Part shown: one piece after another, positions 1-5,331 of the stretch
Numbering within the stretch: position 1 is the first letter of the stretch
How the letters are laid out: every line of letters begins with the position of its first letter
Assembly (NCBI GenBank): GCA_002327255.1
Contig: DCUM01000117.1
Location: forward strand, 5,563 to 12,553
Reading direction: 5' to 3'
Length of the DNA stretch: 6,991 nucleotides
Source: a bacterium UBA2214
Lineage (GTDB): Bacteria > Zhuqueibacterota > Zhuqueibacteria > Residuimicrobiales > Residuimicrobiaceae
The notes under the pieces: model-generated
The model's input: only the letters and a program-made list of their open reading frames with translations
What the model was told of the DNA's origin: nothing
Databases searched by the model: none
Made by a program: the position numbers and the translations under genes

Positions 1-636
1 ATACTTGTTCTCCGCCGGTCCCCAGTTGACGGCGTAGAGGTCCATGTCGCCGTCGTTGTCGGCGTCGAAAGCGACGATGCCGCGCGTCCCCAGTCCCACT
101 TCACCGTAGGTGGGATAATTGACCTTGGGACCGATCAATTTGGCGGCATTGGAGACGTCCTCGAAAAAACCATTGCCCTTGTTACGATAGAGGCGGATGC
201 GGTCGTCGGTGCTGGCATTAAAAAAATCGAGGTCGCCATCATTATCGTAATCCGCAAAACAGATGCCGTGCGTCCCGGTCAGACCGTGGGCATCGGAGAC
301 GCCGCGGGCGCCGTCCTCTTCGGTGTAAGCGGCGCCGGCATGGCTGATGTAGAGGGTTTCCGGGAGTTTGCTGTTGGCCTGACGCACCGCGTTGGCGATA
401 TAGAGATCGGGCAGCGAATCGCCGGAGATGTCGACCCAGAAAGCGCCGTGACCGTAGCAACTGGCGCCGTTGACCACCCACCCGGGCACTTGCATGGCCT
501 TGGTCACATCGCGAAATCGTATCGGTTGTCCGGCGGCCATTCGCGGGCAGAGGCCTGTCAGAAGGATGACAAAAAGTATCGTCCTTAAACAGGTGTGATA
601 TAATGAGTCAACTTTACGCGAGACATTCACAAGCAT
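1..636 (-). CDS. Secreted VCBS/FG-GAP repeat protein, CRTAC1-like (5' part, cut by window edge)
   Basis: The reading frame is open from an ATG at 636 to the window edge, giving the first 212 residues. The start is supported by GGAG eight nucleotides upstream. Residues 1-36 look like a Sec signal peptide: Arg/Lys in the n-region, a hydrophobic core ILFVILLTGL at about 20-29, and a likely signal peptidase I site after AAG (about residue 36). There is no proper lipobox, because the Cys at 30 follows Leu. The mature part opens with an RFRDVT segment typical of CRTAC1/ASPIC-UnbV-type proteins. It carries two clear calcium-binding FG-GAP loops, DYDNDGDLD (129-137) and DADNDGDMD (191-199), plus a degenerate one at about 67-77 (WVDISGDSLPD). 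Family knowledge: these repeats form extracellular beta-propellers, used in adhesion or carbohydrate and protein binding. The specific ligand is unknown. The gene is divergent from the sugar cluster, so a shared control region is possible but functional linkage is unproven. Confidence 0.88.
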   Translation of the reverse strand, partial: MLVNVSRKVDSLYHTCLRTILFVILLTGLCPRMAAGQPIRFRDVTKAMQVPGWVVNGASCYGHGAFWVDISGDSLPDLYIANAVRQANSKLPETLYISHAGAAYTEEDGARGVSDAHGLTGTHGICFADYDNDGDLDFFNASTDDRIRLYRNKGNGFFEDVSNAAKLIGPKVNYPTYGEVGLGTRGIVAFDADNDGDMDLYAVNWGPAENKY

Positions 637-655
637 AGAGGACGCTCCGGATACG

Positions 656-690
656 ATAATATATTGATATTATGTAATATATAATATTGC
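656..690. promoter_or_regulatory. AT-rich palindromic island in the divergent control region
   Basis: This almost pure A/T stretch lies between the secreted repeat protein and the ROK kinase. It holds nested inverted repeats: ATATTA-tg-TAATAT (667-680) and ATATTAT-N7-ATAATAT (667-687). A perfect TATAAT hexamer sits at 680-685 on the plus strand, but no good -35 lies 16-18 bp upstream. On the minus strand TTCAGG (708-703), 17 nt, then TATTAT gives a weak promoter for the repeat-protein gene. The island could be a promoter, an operator, or both. Confidence 0.4.
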
Positions 691-702
691 CTTGCCATGG
701 AT

Positions 703-779
703 GCCTGAATGATTGATTTTACATCACACCCCTTCAGGCAAGAATCAGGCCTAAATGGGGCGCGTGAAGCGTTTTTGCC
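703..779. promoter_or_regulatory. Repeated TCAGGC boxes and LacI-like half-operator upstream of the ROK kinase
   Basis: TCAGGC occurs at 734-739 and again at 745-750, one helical turn (11 bp) apart, with an inverted copy GCCTGA at 703-708. Further down, GAAGCGTTTT (767-776) has the AAnCGnTT core typical of LacI-family operators, although it is only partly symmetric. Both motifs recur ahead of the SIS gene: TTCAGGCAA at 3400-3408 and AAAGCGCTTT at 3407-3416. The arrangement suggests regulator binding sites. No regulator gene lies in the window, and the motifs are short enough that chance is a real possibility. Confidence 0.35.
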
Positions 780-920
780 GTAAAGAGAGGAGAAAAATAG
801 AGGATGAGCGGAAGCGCCGTATTGGCAAAATCCCTGCGGTATGCACGTGGCCGGGCTCAGGATATTTTTCCCTTGCTTTTTTACCGGGGTTTTGGCATCT
901 TTAGAAAATAAATATTTATC

Positions 921-926
921 AGGAGG
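921..926 (+). promoter_or_regulatory. Shine-Dalgarno AGGAGG that fixes the ROK kinase start at 935
   Basis: Two in-frame ATGs lie at 929 and 935. The AGGAGGAG tract (921-928) directly touches the first, leaving no spacer, but gives an 8-nt spacer from AGGAGG to the second. Initiation at 935 is therefore strongly preferred. The same GGAGATG-CNC-ATG layout recurs at the SIS gene. Confidence 0.8.
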
Positions 927-934
927 AGATGCCC

Positions 935-1873
935 ATGCCCGTCCTGGGAATGGATTTGGGTGGCACCAAACTCGCCGCTGCGCTGTTCAGCAACGATGGG
1001 GCAATTTTGCACAAGGAGACGGTTGCCGTGGCGGGACGGCAGGGCGGGCGAGTCGGTGCGCTGGTCGCTGAAACCGCGCAAAAGATGATCGCGGCCGCCA
1101 GCCGGGAGAGCATCGAGGCCGTCGGCGTCTGCATTCCCGGCATCTATTATGCCCACAGAGGCTCGGTCTGGGCGCCCAATATCCCCGGCTGGGACGACTA
1201 TCCGCTGCGCCAGGAACTTGCCGCTGCGCTGCCGGGCGTGCGCATCGCCATTGACAGCGACCGCGCCTGTTATATTCTCGGCGAAACCTGGCAAGGCATC
1301 GCCCGGGGATGCCGGAATGCCATTTTCCTCGCCATCGGCACCGGCATCGGCGCCGGCATCCTCATTGACGGAAACATTCTGCGCGGCCACAACGACATCG
1401 CCGGCGCCGTGGGTTGGTTTGGCCTGCAACAACCCTTTCAGGAAAAATATCGCAGCTGCGGCTGTTTTGAATACCACGCCGCCGGAGAAGGGCTGGCGAA
1501 AATGGCGCGGGAGTATCTGGCAACGCAGCCCGATTACCGCGGCGCGCTGCGCGCAAAAACGTGCGAACAAATCACCGCCGCCGACCTCTTCGGCGCATAT
1601 GACAGCGGCGACGCCATCGCCCGGCGGGTTCTCAACGAGGCCATCGTCTACTGGGGTATGGCGATCGCCAATCTCGTCAGCGCCTTCAATCCGGAAAAAA
1701 TCATCTTCGGCGGCGGCGTCTTCGGGCCGGCCGCCCGTTTTCTCGACCACATCCACGCGGAGGCGAAGCAATGGGCGCAGCCCATCAGTTTCGCACAGGT
1801 CGAACTGGCCGTATCGACGCTCGGCGGTGATGCCGGTCTCATCGGCGCGGGCCGGCTGGCGCTGGGGGCGTAA
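935..1873 (+). CDS. ROK-family sugar kinase with a remodelled zinc/sugar-binding motif
   Basis: The 312-residue product has the normal length and architecture of a single-domain ROK kinase, acting in the cytosol to transfer phosphate from ATP to a sugar. Visible motifs are the N-terminal phosphate loop DLGGTK (7-12), the catalytic Asp109 in a DSDRACYILGE segment, GTGIGAG (135-141), the adenosine-region FGGGVFG (258-264) and GLIGAG (301-306). Oddities: the family's E-x-G-H motif (Glu contacts sugar, His binds zinc) reads AVGW at 158-161. The CxCGxxGCxE zinc cluster is reduced to YRSCGCFE (172-179), so two of its three Cys are lost. The usual Asn before the catalytic Asp is Ser108. The protein is clearly ROK and probably an active kinase given Asp109, but a zinc-free site and an unusual substrate are likely. 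It has no N-terminal helix-turn-helix, so it is not a NagC-type repressor. It is followed after 111 nt by a sugar-type MFS transporter. Confidence 0.9.
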   Translation: MPVLGMDLGGTKLAAALFSNDGAILHKETVAVAGRQGGRVGALVAETAQKMIAAASRESIEAVGVCIPGIYYAHRGSVWAPNIPGWDDYPLRQELAAALPGVRIAIDSDRACYILGETWQGIARGCRNAIFLAIGTGIGAGILIDGNILRGHNDIAGAVGWFGLQQPFQEKYRSCGCFEYHAAGEGLAKMAREYLATQPDYRGALRAKTCEQITAADLFGAYDSGDAIARRVLNEAIVYWGMAIANLVSAFNPEKIIFGGGVFGPAARFLDHIHAEAKQWAQPISFAQVELAVSTLGGDAGLIGAGRLALGA

Positions 1874-1878
1874 AGGAG

Positions 1879-1899
1879 CACGAAGCACACGAAGTCGTG
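1879..1899. repeat. CACGAAG direct repeat joined to an inverted copy, between kinase and transporter genes
   Basis: CACGAAG occurs at 1879-1885 and 1888-1894 with a 9-bp period. The second copy forms a palindrome CACGA-AG-TCGTG (1888-1899). It begins 6 nt after the kinase stop codon. Similar CACGAAG/CTTCGTG tandem heptamers are, from memory, common intergenic repeats in several environmental bacterial lineages. No T-tract follows, so it is not a terminator. The rest of the 1874-1984 gap is AT-rich, with a possible weak promoter (TTGCAC at 1904-1909), and contains no gene. Confidence 0.5.
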
Positions 1900-1984
1900 A
1901 ATTTGCACTATTGATATTTAATTAATTGGTTTTTCCTTCGAGTCCCCCTGGTTAATGAATTACTCAGGCTATTTGGGAGCAGTC

Positions 1985-3142
1985 ATGAATTATAACCGCA
2001 AGTATGTTTTTGCCGCGGCGTGTCTGGCCATGCTGGTGTTCGGCATCGTCATGACCATCCTCGGTTCCGTGTTGCCCTCCCTGATCGTCAAATTCGGTCT
2101 CGACAAGGTGGACGCCGGTTCGCTCTTTCCGCTGATGACCGTCGGCATGCTCATCGGCTCGCTCTTTTTCGGCCCGGTCGTCGACCGCTACGGTTACAAG
2201 ATACCCTTCATCCTTTCCTGCGCCCTGATCCTGGCCGGTCTGGAAGTTCTCGCCTTTGAGAATCAACTCTCCATCATGCGCCTCGCCATGTTTCTGGTCG
2301 GACTCGGCGGCGGCGTCGTCAATGGCGGCTCCAACGCCCTGGTGGCGGACATCGCCGAAGAGGATCGCGGCGCCAAGCTCAGCCTCCTTGGCGTCTTTTT
2401 CGGCATCGGCGCCTTTGGCATCCCCATGAGTCTGGGCGTCCTGCTGGGCTATTTCGACTATACCACACTGATCGCCGTTATCGGCTGGACGCTGCTCATC
2501 CCGATTCTCTTTTTCCTTTTCATACGCTTCCCGGCGCCCAAGCAGATGCAGGGTTTTCCCCTCAAGGAAGGCTTGAAACTCATCAAGGAAGTCCCCTTGC
2601 TCCTCTTCGGCCTGATCCTGTTTTTCGAGAGCGGCATGGAGATCACCGTGGGCGGGTGGACCTCCACCTTCTTCAGCGAAGAGTTGATGATCGATACATC
2701 GCGGGCGGTTTTTTACCTTTCATTTTACTGGCTCGCCCTGATGGCCGCCCGCATCATCATTCCCAAATTGCTCAAGACCATGCAAGCCGACAGGCTGCTG
2801 CGCGGATTCATCTTTCTGGCCATCGCCGGCTCGCTGCTGCTGATTTTCACCAGGAACCTGGGACTGGCGCTGGCCGGTGTGATGCTCATCGGCTTCGGAT
2901 TTGCCGCCGTCTTTCCCGTCATCCTGGGATTGGTCGGCGATCGCTATCCCCATCTTTCCGGCACCGCCTTCAGCGTCGTCTTTGTCATGGCGCTCACCGG
3001 CGGCAGCCTCATGCCCTACCTCTCCGGACTGGTGGGCAACAGCCACGGTTTGCGCATGGCCTTCATCATCGTCCCGGTCAGTCTGGTCATCATGCTGGGG
3101 CTATTATCGGTGGTTCAGCGCCGGAACCAAGCCGGGAGCTGA
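1985..3142 (+). CDS. MFS transporter, probable sugar permease (FucP/NaGLT1-like)
   Basis: The product is a polytopic inner-membrane protein of 385 residues, close to the family norm of about 400, with roughly 12 predicted helices. The first hydrophobic segment covers residues 7-30. The loop after helix 2 carries MFS motif A, GPVVDRYGYK (63-72). NGGSNALVAD (113-122) followed by an FFGIGAFG segment (138-145), and ESGMEITVGGW (215-225), resemble conserved stretches of the FucP/MFSD4-type sugar branch. That points to sugar rather than drug transport, though the substrate cannot be assigned. An in-frame ATG at 1955 lacks a ribosome-binding site. GGGAG (1975-1979) sits five nucleotides before the ATG at 1985, so I chose the later start. 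The gene lies 111 nt after the ROK kinase on the same strand, fitting import followed by phosphorylation. The C-terminus ends in a short basic tail. Confidence 0.9.
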   Translation: MNYNRKYVFAAACLAMLVFGIVMTILGSVLPSLIVKFGLDKVDAGSLFPLMTVGMLIGSLFFGPVVDRYGYKIPFILSCALILAGLEVLAFENQLSIMRLAMFLVGLGGGVVNGGSNALVADIAEEDRGAKLSLLGVFFGIGAFGIPMSLGVLLGYFDYTTLIAVIGWTLLIPILFFLFIRFPAPKQMQGFPLKEGLKLIKEVPLLLFGLILFFESGMEITVGGWTSTFFSEELMIDTSRAVFYLSFYWLALMAARIIIPKLLKTMQADRLLRGFIFLAIAGSLLLIFTRNLGLALAGVMLIGFGFAAVFPVILGLVGDRYPHLSGTAFSVVFVMALTGGSLMPYLSGLVGNSHGLRMAFIIVPVSLVIMLGLLSVVQRRNQAGS

Positions 3143-3266
3143 CAAGAGCCAGGCGGTGGGCGCCACCTGCTTTGAGGCTGCTGCAGAAGGCCTGGCACCG
3201 CGTGTTGACGGGTTATCTGCAGCAACTTGAATCCATCCCGTCCATAAAACCAGTCACCTGTGCACC

Positions 3267-3312
3267 CCCGGGGTCGCAAAAAACGCGACGCCCGGGATTA
3301 TTTGACTTTTTT
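3267..3312 (+). terminator. Intrinsic terminator downstream of the MFS gene
   Basis: CCCGGGGTCGC (3267-3277) pairs with GCGACGCCCGGG (3285-3296), giving 11 base pairs with one bulged G at 3290 and a 7-nt A-rich loop. Downstream is ATTATTTGAC and then six Ts (3307-3312). The T-tract starts about 10 nt after the stem, so efficiency is uncertain. It lies about 125 nt beyond the transporter stop and probably separates the kinase/transporter transcript from the SIS gene. The stretch from the stop to this hairpin (3143-3266) shows only weak dyads and no gene. Confidence 0.6.
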
Positions 3313-3399
3313 CAGCCGCCTCTTATGATGGAGCACAGCCGCTGTTCAATCAAGTGATCATGAAGCGCGGAAGCGCAGAATGGTATCCAGGGCAGGCGA

Positions 3400-3418
3400 T
3401 TCAGGCAAAGCGCTTTGC
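3400..3418. promoter_or_regulatory. Perfect 14-bp LacI-type palindrome upstream of the SIS gene
   Basis: GCAAAGCGCTTTGC (3405-3418) is a perfect palindrome centred on CG, with the AAnCGnTT core that LacI/GalR-family regulators (including the cre-type class) recognise. It overlaps TTCAGGCAA (3400-3408), a 9-mer also found ahead of the ROK kinase at 733-741. It lies 165 nt before the SIS start and downstream of the MFS terminator, where an independent promoter would be expected. The binding protein is not encoded in the window. Confidence 0.5.
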
Positions 3419-3464
3419 AGCGACTCAAACAGGATGGAAGACGCAGACCGATCGGAATGACGCA

Positions 3465-3505
3465 CCGGGTATATTTCCCGGCTGCAAATAATATATGTTA
3501 CCCGG
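3465..3505 (+). promoter_or_regulatory. Competing inverted repeats in the SIS gene leader
   Basis: CCGGG at 3465-3469 can pair with CCCGG at 3477-3481 (5 bp, 7-nt loop). Alternatively the longer CCGGGTA (3465-3471) can pair with TACCCGG at 3499-3505 (7 bp) across an AT-rich centre. The two structures exclude each other. A CCCGGG palindrome follows at 3522-3527. If transcribed, this could act as an attenuator or stability element. If the AT-rich centre (AATAATATAT) is a -10 region, the arms would be an operator. It matches no riboswitch class I recognise. The remainder of 3313-3582 contains no convincing gene. Confidence 0.35.
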
Positions 3506-3571
3506 ATACATCATGAACAGCCCCGGGCCCATGCGTTGAAAAACTTGCAAATTCATTCCCAATTAATCGAC

Positions 3572-3576
3572 AGGAG
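3572..3576 (+). promoter_or_regulatory. Shine-Dalgarno AGGAG that fixes the SIS gene start at 3583
   Basis: In-frame ATGs occur at 3577 and 3583. AGGAG ends directly at the first, leaving no spacer, and six nucleotides before the second. The second ATG is therefore the likely start, which removes two residues (Met-His) from the longest reading. Confidence 0.75.
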
Positions 3577-3582
3577 ATGCAC

Positions 3583-4344
3583 ATGTTGGCAAAACAATGG
3601 CTGGAGAACAGCCGCAAAGTCATGGATACTATCGAAGCGACGCAGATGGAGAACATTCAAAAAGCGGCGGAACTGATGGCGGCATCCATCGCCGCCGGCC
3701 GCTGGGTGCACACCTTCGGCTGCGGCCACGCCACCCTTCCGATTGAAGAGATGTACCCGCGCATCGGCGGATTCGTCGGATTTCATCCCATGATCGAAAT
3801 CCCCCTCTCCTTCTTCACCCACATCGTCGGCGAGATGGGCGTGCACCAGTTCGTCTTTCTCGAACGCGTCGAAGGCTATGGTCAGCAGATCATGAAGTCG
3901 TACAATTTTGACCAGCGCGACACCATGTGGCTCTTTTCCCACTCGGGCATCAACAACGTCAATATCGATATCGCGCTGGAGGCAAAACGGCTGGGCATGA
4001 AAATCGTGGTATTCGGGTCGGCGGGTGAATTCTCCAACGTCAAAACGCGTCACTCATCAGGAAAACAGATTTTCGAACTGGCCGACGTGGTGGTGGACAC
4101 CTGTGTGCCGGCCCAGGATGCTTCCGTGCCGCTGAAAAATCATGTCGACAAAATCGGGCCGGTCTCGACCATGGCCTTCGTCACCGCGGTGTGGATGACG
4201 GTGTGCACGGTGGCGGAAATTTTGGCGGATCGCGGCATCAAGCTCCATATCCATCCCTCCCACAACGTCCCCGGCGACACCACCGCGCGTCAGCGTCTCG
4301 ATGAAGCCCTGGCGGAGTATAAAAAGCGGATTGCGGGGGTATAA
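3583..4344 (+). CDS. SIS-domain sugar-phosphate protein, UPF0309-type
   Basis: The 253-residue product is close in length to UPF0309 proteins (about 245). It has one SIS fold, the Rossmann-like domain that binds phosphosugars. Seen motifs: an N-terminal helix (about 1-40), then TFGCGHA (44-50; the family usually has FGTGHS), an ERVEGY segment (94-99), the phosphosugar loop SHSG (119-122), the family hallmark RHSSGK (156-161), then KIGPVST (190-196) and a final helical region. There is no helix-turn-helix, so it is not an RpiR-type regulator. Known relatives are annotated only as putative sugar isomerases, and isomerase, etherase or binding activity cannot be told apart here. With a ROK kinase and a sugar-type MFS permease upstream it plausibly handles the phosphorylated sugar. 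A terminator, a palindrome and 440 nt separate it from the transporter, so it probably has its own promoter. The His-rich C-terminal segment LHIHPSHN (221-228) fits the family. Confidence 0.88.
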   Translation: MLAKQWLENSRKVMDTIEATQMENIQKAAELMAASIAAGRWVHTFGCGHATLPIEEMYPRIGGFVGFHPMIEIPLSFFTHIVGEMGVHQFVFLERVEGYGQQIMKSYNFDQRDTMWLFSHSGINNVNIDIALEAKRLGMKIVVFGSAGEFSNVKTRHSSGKQIFELADVVVDTCVPAQDASVPLKNHVDKIGPVSTMAFVTAVWMTVCTVAEILADRGIKLHIHPSHNVPGDTTARQRLDEALAEYKKRIAGV

Positions 4345-5130
4345 TTACAATCCTTCAGACGCGGCGCAGACAGGCCGGCAGGCCACTGTCTGCGCCTGTT
4401 TTCTCTCCTCCTCACTCAAGGCTGCCATCCGCTCAAACACCAGCGCCTTGATCGCCTCCACCGGCAACTCTTTGATTTCATCGTAGGGTATGGGCGGAGC
4501 GACGGCCAGGGTCATCCTGCCCGGCCGGATGAGCAGACTCCCCTTGCGGTTGATCCGGAAGGCGTCGATCATCATCATCGGCGCCACATCCACGCGGCCC
4601 GCTTTGGCGAGATAGAAGGTGCCGCGCTTGAACGGTGCCAGGCGGCCGGTCAGCGTGCGTCCCCCCTCCGGCAGAATCAGGATGGAAGTCCCCGCGTCCA
4701 GCGCCTGCTGCGCCTTTTCCAGACTCTTCAGGGCCGAACGCGCCCGCGTCTGGCTGATGGGAATCATGCCGATCGCTTTGATGATGCGGCCATAGAAGAA
4801 CCAGCTGAAATGATCTTCCAGCTCGACGCCGCGGAAGGAGTGGGGCACATGGCCATACAACACAAAGACATCGAAGAGATTGACGTGGTTGGACATGAAG
4901 AGGTAGGTGCGCTGTGGATCGAGATGCTGCGCACCCGTCACGCTGACGCGGACAAAAAGGGCGCGCATGATGAGGCGGCAGGCCGCCTTGATGAGACGGT
5001 CGAAGCGCCGCGGATCGATGAAGAGGCTGGCGACGAGCACCACCGAACCGGCTACTGCAAAGGTGGTCACGCCCGAGATCCAGGCCGTGAGTGAGATGAT
5101 CCCCTGCACTATATTTTTCAGTACCTTCAT
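4345..5130 (-). CDS. PlsC-type lysophospholipid (1-acyl-glycerol-3-phosphate) acyltransferase
   Basis: The 261-residue product carries the LPLAT motifs in order: N81-H82-x4-D87 (NHVNLFD, catalytic), GMIPISQTRA (121-130, motif II region), LPEGGRT (153-159, the EGxR glycerophosphate-binding motif) and VAPMMM (182-187, motif IV). Hydrophobic segments at about 7-37 anchor it to the inner membrane. The likely reaction is acyl transfer to a lysophosphatidic-acid-like acceptor; related lipid acyltransferases (for example OlsA-like) cannot be excluded. I place the start at 5130. The membrane segment begins there and AAGGGG lies about 10 nt upstream. A longer in-frame reading to 5241 adds 37 polar residues with no homologous look. 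The gene is last in a minus-strand run after the lipid kinase (201-nt gap). Its stop abuts the stop of the convergent SIS gene. The start region is duplicated 77 bp upstream. Confidence 0.88.
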   Translation of the reverse strand: MKVLKNIVQGIISLTAWISGVTTFAVAGSVVLVASLFIDPRRFDRLIKAACRLIMRALFVRVSVTGAQHLDPQRTYLFMSNHVNLFDVFVLYGHVPHSFRGVELEDHFSWFFYGRIIKAIGMIPISQTRARSALKSLEKAQQALDAGTSILILPEGGRTLTGRLAPFKRGTFYLAKAGRVDVAPMMMIDAFRINRKGSLLIRPGRMTLAVAPPIPYDEIKELPVEAIKALVFERMAALSEEERKQAQTVACRPVCAASEGL

Positions 5131-5221
5131 GCCGTAGATGCCCCTTTGGCTGTGCCTGCCGTCGAATTCGAACTCCGCCCCTGCACTATTTTTTTCAGGA
5201 ACCGCATGTCGCAGATGCACC
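5101..5221 (-). repeat. Direct repeat pair: duplicated translation-initiation region of the acyltransferase
   Basis: Positions 5101-5144 and 5178-5221 match at 36 of 44 bases with no gaps, 77 bp apart. On the minus strand each unit holds a GCATCTRCG leader, an ATG (at 5130 and 5207) and eight to ten following codons. The encoded starts are MKVLKNIVQG (true gene) and MRFLKKIVQG (upstream copy). Similarity stops sharply at both unit ends. The simplest reading is an old short tandem duplication of the gene's 5' end that has since diverged. Confidence 0.85.
5127..5207 (-). pseudogene. 26-codon upstream ORF: decayed 5' copy or leader of the acyltransferase
   Basis: From the ATG at 5207 the duplicated unit encodes MRFLKKIVQG and then leaves the homologous frame into a polar stretch ending STA. 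It stops at TGA (5129-5127), overlapping the acyltransferase ATG as ATGA. Because the offset is 77 bp, not a multiple of three, it cannot simply extend the gene. It may be a relic. The ATGA overlap would also permit translational coupling. Its own ribosome-binding site is poor (only CTGGTG about 10 nt upstream), so translation is doubtful. Confidence 0.35.
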
Positions 5222-5331
5222 AGAGAATGAGTAGCCATCATCCTGTCGCAAGCAGCGGACGTTGGCTTCGCCAGGCTCCATCAAGGAAGCAGGAAGGGGT
5301 GTTACGCGAACGCACCGCAAGGACGGACTGA

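Noticed and set aside
881..1888. Long minus-strand open frame (335 codons) opposite the ROK kinase
   Set aside because: It is antisense to a gene with clear family motifs. Its protein is rich in Gly/Ala/Asp without domains or a ribosome-binding site, as expected from G+C-rich shadow frames.
3155..3224. Hairpin GGTGG-GCG-CCACC (3155-3167) and inverted repeat TGCTGCAG/CTGCAGCA (3179-3224)
   Set aside because: Short stems without a T-tract or conserved partner. The much better terminator lies at 3267-3312.
3360..3491. 43-codon ORF (MKRGSAEWYPG...) in the gap before the SIS gene
   Set aside because: It has no ribosome-binding site and overlaps the palindrome and hairpin arms. It shares GCGGAAGCGC with 808-817, but a 10-mer match between gaps this size is plausible by chance and the encoded peptides are not alike.
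3267..3527. CRISPR-like or dispersed repeat reading of the several CCCGGG sequences
   Set aside because: The units are only 5-6 bp, irregularly spaced and palindromic in themselves. There is no repeat-spacer periodicity.
5131..5241. 37-residue N-terminal extension of the acyltransferase from an ATG at 5241
   Set aside because: It is polar, lacks any family similarity, has only a poorly spaced AGG before the ATG, and reads through the duplicated start unit out of its own frame. The start at 5130 places the membrane helix at the N-terminus as expected.
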